Below, piece by piece: positions 1 through 8,106 of a DNA stretch of 52,097 bases. Both the position numbers and the translations under genes were made by a program. The notes below the pieces were generated by a model that saw nothing but the letters and a program-made list of their open reading frames with translations, was not told the origin of the DNA and did not search any database. Each line of letters begins with the position of its first letter. Position 1 is the stretch's first letter. This DNA comes from Nonomuraea sp. SYSU D8015 (GTDB lineage Bacteria; Actinomycetota; Actinomycetes; Streptosporangiales; Streptosporangiaceae). Where the stretch lies: assembly GCF_008065375.1 (NCBI RefSeq), contig NZ_VJYI01000042.1:1-52097 (forward strand), written 5' to 3'.

Positions 1-939
1 GGAACGCACGCCGCTCGGCTGTCAGTCCACCGCCTTGCGGATACCTCATTGGCCAGGCATACCGCTAGGACCGTCACCTGTCAGCCCTGGACGACATCAC
101 GCCTTCAAGCTCGTTAGTTGCCGCAGGCGAGGCCGCATCGGCAGCCGACGGTAAAGACTGCAGGAATAGCAGCCCGGGCAGCAGACTCATGAGAATGACC
201 GCGACCGCGGCGGATGCGCGTCCCGAACGAGCCCATGCCAAATTCCGGCGCATACGCCGTCACACTCCGAACCACAACGAGGGGCATCTGCCGATGCCAG
301 ACGTCGCTCCACCCCACCCGGCAGACCTGGACGTCCTGGCCCGTGCGGCTCGGAGCAGCTACCAAACGGGCAAAGCGTAACTTCACCATGATCGGGCAAC
401 AAGATCCATTGCAGCTACCAGTCGGGCACGGAATGCGACTTACCGGACTTACCTGACATCGCCTACGTCAGACCTGATCGAACGGTGCCGACGACCGCAC
501 GTCGAGCTTCTCGCCAACCAGACGGTCACGCAGCTTGCTAGCCCTGTTCGTGAGGCCCACCAACGGTCTACGCGCGCACGCCAGCTCGGCACACAGGCGG
601 AAGCGGGCGCCCTGGCTCGTCTTCTCACGACCGAGCGGCTATTAACGGCACTCCCTCGAGGTCTTGGGGTGGCCAGGGTTCAGGATCTGCCCCATAGAAG
701 CCGGGGAGTCGCCGGCAGCCTTGACCCAAGCTTTCCCTCCACCGGCAACCCTTGCCGCACCCTTGGGTGCTGCATGGACAGGAACGCCGGCTGCACTCAT
801 AGCGAGCCAAGCACTGTGACCGTCTTCCCGAGGGCCCGCATACGGACAATTAAGATGAATCCGGACATCTGAGATCGAATCTGAAGATCAGCTGTGAAGA
901 TCGAGCGACTTAGACGGATCCGGCTCCCTATTTGGTTCC
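1..939. other. No convincing gene; possible decayed coding DNA
   Basis: I see no gene here with a start, a ribosome binding site and actinobacterial codon bias. One plus-strand frame stays open from 381 to the stop at 872 (about 163 codons), but it has no good start, its third-position GC is lower than in neighbouring genes, and the translation resembles no family I know. It may be chance or the remains of a gene. The same frame carries a 63-codon ORF at 189-380 that ends in a stop. Confidence 0.4.
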
Positions 940-955
940 TGTGATCTATGTCACA
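940..955 (+). promoter_or_regulatory. Crp/GlxR-type operator upstream of first protease-like gene
   Basis: The 16-mer TGTGATCTATGTCACA fits both the Crp consensus TGTGA-N6-TCACA and the actinobacterial GlxR form TGTGANNTANNTCACA, including the central TA. It lies about 270 nt upstream of the TTG start at 1225, which implies a long leader or a distal activator or repressor site. The match is seen directly; binding by a cAMP receptor protein is inferred. Confidence 0.75.
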
Positions 956-979
956 TTCAAGTGACTACACAACGTAACA

Positions 980-989
980 TCACACTAAC
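980..989 (+). promoter_or_regulatory. Decamer shared with the second protease gene promoter
   Basis: TCACACTAAC occurs here and again at 2959-2968, each time downstream of a Crp-type box. The distance from the box differs by about 20 bp between the two genes, close to two helical turns. It could be a promoter element or a second regulator's half-site; function unknown. Confidence 0.35.
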
Positions 990-1180
990 GGAACTTTCGT
1001 CCCACACGCCACACCCCCTGCATACCCTGCAAAAACATCTCCTTCCGATAACAACACGGAAAGATTCCTGACAGATAACGGAACGGTCACGCAGGTAACG
1101 GCGCCTACCAGACCCCTCAAACCGGGTTCCACCTGCGAAGATCACCGCGCTATGTTCCTTGCCATCCCTTTACTGACGCA

Positions 1181-1201
1181 TGGGACGCACGATGCGACCC
1201 A
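1181..1201 (+). promoter_or_regulatory. Leader hairpin just upstream of the RBS
   Basis: TGGGACGCA and TGCGACCCA can pair around a CGA loop, with one A-A mismatch. The hairpin ends 9 nt before the AAGGAG ribosome binding site at 1211-1216. A matching hairpin precedes the second paralogue at 3149-3169, within a longer conserved leader block (1155-1189 versus 3123-3157). Confidence 0.5.
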
Positions 1202-1224
1202 CGACAGACCAAGGAGCAGTTCCC

Positions 1225-2754
1225 TTGAAGCGCATCCTCATCCCCGCCGGTGGCGCGATCATGGCCACCGGTCTTCTGGCCGCCGGTCTCGCCGGCTCGG
1301 CCCAGGCCGACCCGACCACGGCCAAGGACCCGATGGCCACCAGCGCCGCCAACGCCAAGGCCATCGCCCAGTTCTGGATGGAGAACAACGGTGCTGCCCT
1401 GAAGGCTGCCACCGAGTCCAACGTCTGGGACAAGCAGGACGTCGCCAAGCTGCAGAGCAAGGGCGGCTACAGCTCGGACACCAAGCCGGGCCAGACCGCT
1501 CCGATCGGCCAGGAGAAGAAGGCCGCGACGAAGGTCCAGAACGTCAACATGCCGAAGACCATCGGCAAGGTCTTCTTCGTCAACAGCAAGGGCGAGAAGA
1601 GGTGGTGTTCGGCCACTTCGATCCAGTCCAAGTACCGCAACCTGGTCGCCACGGCCGGTCACTGCGTGTACGACACGGCCAACAACACCGAGGTCGTGTC
1701 CAAGTGGGTCTTCGTCCCCGGTTACTACCAGGGCAAGGCTCCTTGGGGCGTCTACGTGGGTAAGCAGGCCTTCACCCACTACGACTTCGACGTGTACGAG
1801 GACTACGACCGCGACTACGCGTTCGTGACCGTGTACAACGGCGTCCACATCGGTGGCGGCACGCCCAAGCAGGTCTCCAAGGCTGAGTGGGACAAGTACC
1901 AGGGCATCAAGGATGCCAAGGACGTCGAGATCAGCCGCGAGGAGTTCCGCAAGTGCAAGCTCGACCCCACGTCGACTGTTGCGTGCTGGGTGAAGAGGGG
2001 CACGGCGCCTGAGGCGACCGGTCCCGACTACCCGGGCGCCGTGGTGGGCAAGGTCGAGGTCAACGAGGCCACCTACAAGGCGGCCAAGGTCGGCAAGGGC
2101 AACGGTTTCAAGTTCGGTGAGCCTGTCACCGAGATCGTGACCGACAACGAGGCCGCTGCCTACCTCGAGAAGCAGAAGAAGGACCCGGAGAAGTACCCGG
2201 CCAAGGTCGTCAAGGACGCCCGTGGCAACTGGACCATCACGCACTACTACGTGCAGCAGTGGTACAGGCCGGGTTCGGACACCAAGTTCTACAAGACGGT
2301 GTTCTTCATCGTCGAGGGCTTCGTCAAGGACGCCGGCCGTCTGGGCGACAACGTCGGCGGTCAGGGCTTCGCCTGGAACCAGCCCACCGGCAAGTACGTC
2401 CGCGTGTTCGGCTACCCGGCCGCGCCGCACCCCGACGGCAACAAGGCCTACACCGGCATCACGCCCAAGTGGTGCTACGGCAAGACCTCGGCCAAGCTTG
2501 TCGGCTCCGCCGCCAAGAAGATCGAGGAGCACCTCGCCCTCAAGTGCGCCATGACCGAGGGCGCCGACGGTGGCCCGTGGCTGTACAAGTACAGCAACGC
2601 CAAGCGCCTCGGCTACGTCAACGGTGTCACCAGCACCTTCAACGACCAGGACGGCAACGGCCGCGTGGACTACATCTCCTCGCCGTACTTCGACGGTGAG
2701 ACGAACACGGTCTACAAGGCTGCGGCCAACGTCTGGTCGGGCAAGATTGTCTGA
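1225..2754 (+). CDS. Secreted trypsin-like serine peptidase homologue, predicted catalytically dead (Ser to Asp)
   Basis: A 509-residue protein. The TTG start at 1225 is chosen because AAGGAG sits 8 nt upstream and the protein then begins MKRILIPAGG, as in both paralogues downstream; the ATG at 1180 lies in a leader that is not conserved as coding. A signal peptide ends near residue 28 (AQA-D). S1/V8-type fold marks follow: TAGHC with His146 and RDYAF with Asp197. The usual GxSGGP segment reads GADGGPW, so the nucleophile position (448) is Asp, codon 2566-2568. About 250 residues separate the Asp and Ser sites, far more than in classical S1 enzymes, and include TGPDYPGAVV and GGQGFAWNQPTG. 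Likely exported and non-proteolytic: a decoy, binder or regulator of its paralogue (inference). Confidence 0.85.
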   Translation: MKRILIPAGGAIMATGLLAAGLAGSAQADPTTAKDPMATSAANAKAIAQFWMENNGAALKAATESNVWDKQDVAKLQSKGGYSSDTKPGQTAPIGQEKKAATKVQNVNMPKTIGKVFFVNSKGEKRWCSATSIQSKYRNLVATAGHCVYDTANNTEVVSKWVFVPGYYQGKAPWGVYVGKQAFTHYDFDVYEDYDRDYAFVTVYNGVHIGGGTPKQVSKAEWDKYQGIKDAKDVEISREEFRKCKLDPTSTVACWVKRGTAPEATGPDYPGAVVGKVEVNEATYKAAKVGKGNGFKFGEPVTEIVTDNEAAAYLEKQKKDPEKYPAKVVKDARGNWTITHYYVQQWYRPGSDTKFYKTVFFIVEGFVKDAGRLGDNVGGQGFAWNQPTGKYVRVFGYPAAPHPDGNKAYTGITPKWCYGKTSAKLVGSAAKKIEEHLALKCAMTEGADGGPWLYKYSNAKRLGYVNGVTSTFNDQDGNGRVDYISSPYFDGETNTVYKAAANVWSGKIV

Positions 2755-2802
2755 GTGACGGACAGCGATCGGCTCTGAGCCGTTCGTACGACCGTTCCAA
2801 GC

Positions 2803-2830
2803 GAAGGGCCCGGCATCCGCCGGGCCCTTC
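2803..2830 (+). terminator. Rho-independent terminator of first protease-like gene
   Basis: GAAGGGCCCGGC pairs perfectly with GCCGGGCCCTTC around an ATCC loop, 48 nt after the stop codon. It separates this gene transcriptionally from the next paralogue, which has its own Crp box and leader. Confidence 0.8.
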
Positions 2831-2894
2831 TGCTTTCCCGGCCCGGAAAGTGAAGGCGTTTGGACGCACGGCGCGCCCAGACGGTGCCATTGAT

Positions 2895-2918
2895 CCGATG
2901 TGATGTGCGTCACATCGG
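2895..2918 (+). promoter_or_regulatory. Crp-type operator with extended dyad upstream of second protease gene
   Basis: The core TGTGATGTGCGTCACA at 2899-2914 fits TGTGA-N6-TCACA exactly and is extended by CCGA and TCGG to give perfect 9-bp arms. It lies about 275 nt upstream of the GTG start at 3191, much the same distance as the box of the first paralogue. Confidence 0.75.
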
Positions 2919-3148
2919 ACGATCGAGCCGGACAGGAAGGACGCCTCCGCCCCGCGAGTCACACTAACAACTCCCTTATGTTGATCAGGGCAAACAGGTG
3001 AGAGGCAGGCCTCCTTCGACTCCTGCGCATCAGCCACTTAAACATCACAGAACGATCACGACCGACTTGTCGCCTCTTTTCCCGTCAAAGCGACTACCCG
3101 AGTTCAAGATCGACACTGTAGGTTCCTGGCTATCCCTTTACTGACGCA

Positions 3149-3169
3149 TGGGACGCAAGAGGCGTTCCA
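3149..3169 (+). promoter_or_regulatory. Leader hairpin of second protease gene
   Basis: TGGGACGC pairs with GCGTTCCA (one G-T pair) around an AAGAG loop, ending 9 nt before the AAGGAG at 3179-3184. The 5' arm is identical to that of the first gene. The 3' arm differs at several bases but still pairs. Confidence 0.5.
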
Positions 3170-3190
3170 CGACAGCGCAAGGAGTTCATT

Positions 3191-4753
3191 GTGAAGCGCA
3201 TCCTCCTCCCGGCCGGTGGCGCCGTTCTGGCCACTGGTCTGCTGGCTGCTGGTCTGGCCGGCACCGTCCAGGCCGCCGAGCCGACCGTCGACAGCGCGCA
3301 CCTGGCTGAGACCCAGGCGAAGGCGGCCGAGGTCCTGGACTTCTGGACCAAGTCCAACAACGCGGCTCTGAAGGGCGCCAAGGCCTTCAGCCCCGACTAC
3401 CTCGAGGTTCCCAAGATCTCGGCCAAGGGTGGCTATACCCCGGACAGCAAGCCGGGCATCGCCGAGCCCATTGGCGGGGAGAAGAAGGTCACCGCCAAGG
3501 TTCAGAACGTGAACCTGCCGAAGACCATCGGTAAGGTTTTCTTCGAGGGCCGCGACGGCAACCTCTACTACTGCTCGGGCACCTCGATCCAGTCGCAGTA
3601 CCGCAACCTGGTCGCCACGGCCGGTCACTGCGTGTACGACCTGGCTGCCAACGACGAGGTCGTGTCCCGCTGGGTCTTCGTCCCCGGTTACTACCAGGGC
3701 AAGACTCCTTACGGGATCTACGTGGGTAAGCAGGCCTTCACCCACTACGACCTGAGCGTCTACGAGGACCTCGACCGCGACTACGCCTTCGTCACCGTCT
3801 ACGACGGTATCGGCGGCACCCTGAACAAGCCCAAGTTGGTCGACTGGAAGACCTACAAGGAGTACAAGGGCGAGAAGTTCGTCAAGGACGTCACGGTCAC
3901 CGAGGACGAGTACAAGAAGGGCAAGCTCGACCCCAAGACCACGGACTACTACGACGTGGACCCGGGCTCGTCCGACGAGGCCACTGGTCCGGACTACCCC
4001 GGCGCTGTGGTGGACCGGGTCGAGGTCACCAAGGCGGTGTACGACGCTGCTGGTGTCGGCCAGGGGAACGGTAAGAAGTTCGGCGAGCCCATCGTCGAGC
4101 ACGTTACCTACAACGAGGCCATCGAGTACATCAAGAAGCAGGACCCGCGTTGGCGGCCCGGTCGGCCGCTGCCGGCCCCGACCAAGGACTACCCTGGTAC
4201 CGTTGCGCTGGACGAGCGGACCAACTCGACCATCACGCACTACTACGTGCAGCAGTGGTACAAGAAGGGTAAGGTCGCTCGTTACATCCGTCTCGAGCCG
4301 TACATCGTGGTCCACGAGGTCAAGAGCGTTGGTCGCCTCGGCGACAACGTTGGTGGCCAGGGCTTCGCGTGGAACCAGCCGACCGGCAAGTACGTCCGCG
4401 TGTTCGGCTACCCGCAGGGTGAGCACCCCGACGGCAACAAGCCCTACACGGGCGTGACGCCGAAGTGGTGCTACGGCAAGACCGGCACGAAGACCTACCA
4501 GGCTCCGAAGTACAAGGTCGAGGAGCACGTCGCGCTGCGGTGCGCCATGACCGCCGGCTCGTCCGGTGGCCCGTGGCTGTACAAGTACAGCAACGCCAAG
4601 CGTCTCGGCTACGTCAACGGTGTCACCAGCCTCATGGCCGACACCGACGACAACAAGCGCTACGACACGATCACGACCGCGTACTTCGACGGCGAGACCA
4701 ACCTGGTCTACAGCGCCGCTGCGAAGGCGTGGTCCGGCAAGCTCATCCCGTAG
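3191..4753 (+). CDS. Secreted trypsin-like serine peptidase, predicted active
   Basis: A 520-residue paralogue of the preceding gene. The GTG start has AAGGAG 6 nt upstream. A signal peptide (MKRILLPAGG to VQA-A) is followed by an N-terminal region with a conserved FW and Lys/Pro-rich segment, then TAGHC (His146) and RDYAF (Asp197). A long insertion includes TGPDYPGAVV and GGQGFAWNQPTG, and the nucleophile motif is GSSGGPW with Ser458. The complete His-Asp-Ser set makes this the only member of the array expected to be a working peptidase. It has its own Crp-type box, leader hairpin and terminator, so it is a single-gene unit. Substrate unknown. Confidence 0.88.
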   Translation: MKRILLPAGGAVLATGLLAAGLAGTVQAAEPTVDSAHLAETQAKAAEVLDFWTKSNNAALKGAKAFSPDYLEVPKISAKGGYTPDSKPGIAEPIGGEKKVTAKVQNVNLPKTIGKVFFEGRDGNLYYCSGTSIQSQYRNLVATAGHCVYDLAANDEVVSRWVFVPGYYQGKTPYGIYVGKQAFTHYDLSVYEDLDRDYAFVTVYDGIGGTLNKPKLVDWKTYKEYKGEKFVKDVTVTEDEYKKGKLDPKTTDYYDVDPGSSDEATGPDYPGAVVDRVEVTKAVYDAAGVGQGNGKKFGEPIVEHVTYNEAIEYIKKQDPRWRPGRPLPAPTKDYPGTVALDERTNSTITHYYVQQWYKKGKVARYIRLEPYIVVHEVKSVGRLGDNVGGQGFAWNQPTGKYVRVFGYPQGEHPDGNKPYTGVTPKWCYGKTGTKTYQAPKYKVEEHVALRCAMTAGSSGGPWLYKYSNAKRLGYVNGVTSLMADTDDNKRYDTITTAYFDGETNLVYSAAAKAWSGKLIP

Positions 4754-4797
4754 TTTGCCGATCGGACGTAGACCTGGTCTTCGTTCAGCAGTCAGTA

Positions 4798-4837
4798 CCA
4801 AAGGGCTCGGCCGCCAGCCGGGCCCTTTGGCCTTTTT
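4798..4837 (+). terminator. Rho-independent terminator of second protease gene
   Basis: A 14-bp GC-rich stem (CCAAAGGGCTCGGC with GCCGGGCCCTTTGG, one G-T pair) around a 5-nt loop is followed by CCTTTTT. This is a strong intrinsic terminator 45 nt after the stop. Confidence 0.88.
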
Positions 4838-4860
4838 GGTGAGAAATCTGAGAAGAACCC

Positions 4861-4890
4861 TTACCAGAGTGACTAATGGGTCGATAGGGT
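4861..4890 (+). promoter_or_regulatory. Candidate sigma-70-type promoter of third protease-like gene
   Basis: TTACCA (4861-4866) and TAGGGT (4885-4890) are separated by 18 bp and lie 37 nt before the TTG start at 4928. No Crp-type dyad or conserved leader hairpin is present here, so this paralogue appears to be regulated differently from the other two. Confidence 0.4.
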
Positions 4891-4927
4891 CTTTACGCAC
4901 TTCTTGACAACCGTTGTGGAGCCTCCG

Positions 4928-6418
4928 TTGAAGCGCCTGCTCATCCCCCTCGCCGCCGCCGGCCTGAGCGCCGCCAGCCTCGCCCTTCCCGCCAGCGCGG
5001 AACCTCACTGGGCCACCGACCCCCTCGCACCGAAGCCAGCTGACGCCTACAGCAACGCCTACTTCTGGCTCGACGCCAACGGAGCAGCTCTGCGCAAGGC
5101 CACGCAGTACCACTGGGACTTCAAGCAGGTTCCCAAGCTCGTGAGCCCCCAGAGCAAGACCCCCGACGACGGCAAGCCGGGCATGACCGCCCCGACGGGC
5201 TCGACCGGCGCCGCGACCAAGGTCAACAACATCAACCTGCCGAAGACGGTCGGCAAGGTGTTCTTCATCGACAAGGCCGGCAAGTACCGCTGGTGCTCGG
5301 CCACCTCGATCCAGTCGCGTCACCGCAACCTGGTCGTCACCGCGGGACACTGCGTGTTCGCGAACGGCAAGGACGACGTCTACGACAAGTGGGTCTTCGT
5401 CCCCGGCTACTACCAGGGCAGGGCCCCGTGGGGCGTCTACGCCGGCGCGTACGCCTTCACCGCCTTCGACCTCGACACCTACGACGACTACGACGGCGAC
5501 TACGCGTTCGTGGCCGTCCACAACGGCTTCTCCCTCGCCGGGGAGAAGGAGGTGTCGCACAAGGAGTTCAAGGAGTGGGCCGGCGACAAGTGGATCAAGC
5601 CGCGTGAGATCGACTCCAAGGAATTCCTCAAGTGCCAGCTGAACCTCGGCGAATGCTGGTCGGAGGGCGAGGACAAGCCGGCTGACCTCGTCGGCCCCGA
5701 CTACCCCGGCGCCGTCCTGGAGAAGGTCGAGGTCTCCAAGGAGGCCTACGATGCGGCCAAGGTCGGCAAGGGCCAGGGCTTCAAGTTCGGCGAGCCGGTC
5801 GTCGAGCAGGTCACCAAGCCCGAGTGGGACGCCTACAAGGGACCCGGTGACAAGGGCACCGACAAGGTCGGCAACTACATCATCACCCACTACTACACGC
5901 AGAAGTGGGTCAAGCCCGGCACGTCGCGTAAGTACTACGAGGCCCACTACATCATCGGCCTCGCCAAGGACTTCGGCCGGCTCGGTGACGTCGTCGGCGG
6001 CCAGGGCATGGCGTGGAACCAGCCGATGGGCCAGAAGGTCGTGGCCTTCGGCTACCCGAGCGCCCCGCACCCCGACGGCAACAAGCCGTTCTCCGGCCTG
6101 ACCCCCAAGTACTGCATGGGCAAGACCGGCACCAAGACCTACCAGGTCAACATGTTCAAGGTGGAGACCCACCAGGTGCTCAAGTGCTCCATGACCCCCG
6201 GCGCCGACGGCGGCCCCTGGCTCATCCGGTACGACAACAACAAGCGCAGCGGCTACGTCAACGGCGTGACGAGCATGTTCCACGACCAGGACGGCAACCA
6301 GCGGATCGACTTCATCAGCTCCGCGTACTTCGACGGCGAGGTGGCCGCGGTCTACAACAAGGCCAACTACGCGCAGACGAAGGCGATCGTCAGCCCCAAG
6401 GGCGAGCTCCTGCAGTGA
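4928..6418 (+). CDS. Secreted trypsin-like serine peptidase homologue, predicted catalytically dead (Ser to Asp)
   Basis: A 496-residue third paralogue. The TTG at 4928 is preferred over an upstream in-frame start at 4904 because the product then begins MKRLLIPLAA like its relatives, with TGGAG just upstream. The signal peptide ends at PASA-E. It keeps His141 in TAGHC and Asp191 in GDYAF, but the nucleophile motif is GADGGPW with Asp427 (codon 6206-6208), as in the first paralogue. The Asp-Ser insertion with GPDYPGAVL and GGQGMAWNQP is retained, so the fold is probably intact. It has its own promoter and terminator. A non-proteolytic partner or inhibitor-binding role is inference. Confidence 0.85.
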   Translation: MKRLLIPLAAAGLSAASLALPASAEPHWATDPLAPKPADAYSNAYFWLDANGAALRKATQYHWDFKQVPKLVSPQSKTPDDGKPGMTAPTGSTGAATKVNNINLPKTVGKVFFIDKAGKYRWCSATSIQSRHRNLVVTAGHCVFANGKDDVYDKWVFVPGYYQGRAPWGVYAGAYAFTAFDLDTYDDYDGDYAFVAVHNGFSLAGEKEVSHKEFKEWAGDKWIKPREIDSKEFLKCQLNLGECWSEGEDKPADLVGPDYPGAVLEKVEVSKEAYDAAKVGKGQGFKFGEPVVEQVTKPEWDAYKGPGDKGTDKVGNYIITHYYTQKWVKPGTSRKYYEAHYIIGLAKDFGRLGDVVGGQGMAWNQPMGQKVVAFGYPSAPHPDGNKPFSGLTPKYCMGKTGTKTYQVNMFKVETHQVLKCSMTPGADGGPWLIRYDNNKRSGYVNGVTSMFHDQDGNQRIDFISSAYFDGEVAAVYNKANYAQTKAIVSPKGELLQ

Positions 6419-6440
6419 ACCTGGGAATGCGGTGAGGAAG

Positions 6441-6467
6441 GCCCGGAGCGGGGAGAATGCTCCGGGC
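6441..6467 (+). terminator. Terminator after third protease-like gene
   Basis: GCCCGGAGC and GCTCCGGGC form a 9-bp stem around a 9-nt loop, shortly after the stop at 6418. It lies between convergent genes and may serve both. Confidence 0.65.
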
Positions 6468-6491
6468 CGTTCCCGTCTTCGGGGGACCGAT

Positions 6492-7850
6492 TCATACCGC
6501 GGTGAGCTCTTTGGCGTGCTCCCGCAGTGCCAGCACCGGTCGTTCGTTCTTGTAGGGCTCCAGCCGCCGCCGCAGATCGGCCGCGTACGACCGGGACCGC
6601 GCCGACTGCAGCTCCGCGGCCAGCGTCATGGCGCTCGCCGCGACGGAGCAGGCCTCCTCCAGCTCCCCGCACTGCACCAGCCCGGCGGCCAGCAGTGACA
6701 GGTTGAACATGCGCCCCCGTACGTACCGGGAGTCCATGTCGAGCGAGCGCCGCGCGTGGCGGACGGCCCGCTCCCCCTCCCCCAGGTCGCGGAAGCAGTG
6801 GGCGAACTTGGCGGACAGGTAGGCCTCGTCGAAGTAGCCGAGCCACGGGGGCTCGTCGGCGGGCCTGCGTGCGTCGAAGGCGCGTTCGGCCTCGAAAAGG
6901 GAGGCGCCGCAGGCGCGGGCGTCGCCGCGCCCGGCGTGGGCATGGGCCTCCAGGACGTGCGCGGAGGCCAGCAGGGTGTTGACGCCCGCGCTGCGGGCCG
7001 CGAGCTGGGCCGCCCGGGCCAGGTCGAGGGCGTGGGCCGGCTGGCCCATGTAGATCGCCTGGTGGGCCATGCCGGCCAGGATCTCGCCGCCCAGGGTCTG
7101 GTCGTCGGCGCCCCTGGCCAGGCGGAGTGCCTGGATGAGGTAGCGCTGGGCCAGGCCGTGCTGCTCCATGTCGTAGGCCATCCAGCCGGCCAGGCGGGTC
7201 AGCTGGGCGGCCGCGGCGGCCAGCTGACGGCCGGTGGCCTCGTCGTACGAGCCTTCCTTGAGCAGGGGCGAGACGGCGGTGTCGAGGTATTTGACGACGG
7301 ACGAGCGGACGCGGCCGCTGCCGAAACGGTTGTCGAGCTCACCGAAGGACCGGGTGACCTCGTGGATGGCGGCGATGTCGGCGCGGCCGACGCGCCGCGT
7401 TCCCGTGCCGCTCAGGCGTCCCTCAGACGGGGACGTCAACCAGCGAATGGCTCCGACGGAGCCTGCTCCGATCGCGAACGTCGAGTCGATCAGAAACCTC
7501 CGTCTCTCTACGTCGGCCCGCCACAGCGCGGTCACAGTCGCGACCCCCTCCTGCCACGTGTGCGTGAACTCCTGCCCGAGATCGAGGGGTGTAATGATGG
7601 CCGGCATCCCGAGGTCCTCCGAGGTGACCGGCCTGCCCAGCCGCATCGCGAAGATCTCCGTGAGCAGGCATGGGACCGGGTCCCTCGGGCGCTGGCCACC
7701 GATCCAGCGCAGCACCGAGCTGTGGTCGTACTTCAGACCCGGCGTGCCACGTGCGGCTCCGAGATCGTTGAGGCGTCTGGCCAATCCCTTGTGGGAGAAA
7801 CCCGCCTCTACGATGAGCTGCTGCAGCAGTCGATTCGGCTCGCGTTCCAT
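6492..7850 (-). CDS. NsdA-like regulator with helical (TPR-type) repeats
   Basis: A 452-residue protein. The ATG at 7850 is chosen for its GAGGAG a few bases upstream; a GTG 15 nt earlier has no ribosome binding site. The N-terminal 60 residues (LLQQLIVEAG, HKGLARRLND, SSVLRWIGGQ) resemble a helix-turn-helix or cassette-type DNA-binding domain. From about residue 190 to the end there are repeated alanine- and leucine-rich helix pairs typical of TPR-like regulators. Streptomyces NsdA and its relatives, which repress sporulation and antibiotic production, share this layout. It is monocistronic and convergent with the protease array. The family is moderately certain; the target genes are not visible. 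Confidence 0.65.
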   Translation of the reverse strand: MEREPNRLLQQLIVEAGFSHKGLARRLNDLGAARGTPGLKYDHSSVLRWIGGQRPRDPVPCLLTEIFAMRLGRPVTSEDLGMPAIITPLDLGQEFTHTWQEGVATVTALWRADVERRRFLIDSTFAIGAGSVGAIRWLTSPSEGRLSGTGTRRVGRADIAAIHEVTRSFGELDNRFGSGRVRSSVVKYLDTAVSPLLKEGSYDEATGRQLAAAAAQLTRLAGWMAYDMEQHGLAQRYLIQALRLARGADDQTLGGEILAGMAHQAIYMGQPAHALDLARAAQLAARSAGVNTLLASAHVLEAHAHAGRGDARACGASLFEAERAFDARRPADEPPWLGYFDEAYLSAKFAHCFRDLGEGERAVRHARRSLDMDSRYVRGRMFNLSLLAAGLVQCGELEEACSVAASAMTLAAELQSARSRSYAADLRRRLEPYKNERPVLALREHAKELTAV

Positions 7851-8106
7851 CGCTCTCCTCGTCACAGGAGTGGGCCGCCGACATCATTACAGAGAGCTAC
7901 AGTTATAGCACCTTGCGTAAAGGGTTTATGACAGATTCCAAAGCTTGTCCAAACTCCGTGCTCCTTCCGCCGCCGGCGCTGTGCGCGGGCAGGCAGGTGG
8001 CGGCTCCGTCTCGGGCGGGGATCCTCACGTACCCAAGGGAACGCCGGGCAATCGCAAAGCGGCCCCGACCTGCGGCGGGAACCGTTCGGTCCCCGCCGCG
8101 GAGCGC
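7851..8106. other. Intergenic region upstream of the NsdA-like gene
   Basis: About 255 nt with an AT-rich stretch around 7895-7950, which must hold the minus-strand promoter of the NsdA-like gene and the end of the malic enzyme transcript. I see no convincing RNA gene or terminator. Confidence 0.4.

Noticed and set aside
1152..1763. ORF starting MFLAIPLL in the leader of the first protease-like gene as a leader peptide
   Set aside because: It runs out of frame into the protease gene and the reading frame is not kept in the second paralogue's similar leader.
3104..6283. Minus-strand open frame of about 1,059 codons opposite two protease genes (and a similar one at 1150-2913)
   Set aside because: It mirrors the third-position GC bias of the plus-strand genes, has a valine/leucine/glycine-rich translation without any domain, and no ribosome binding site. 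The plus-strand genes have signal peptides and protease motifs.
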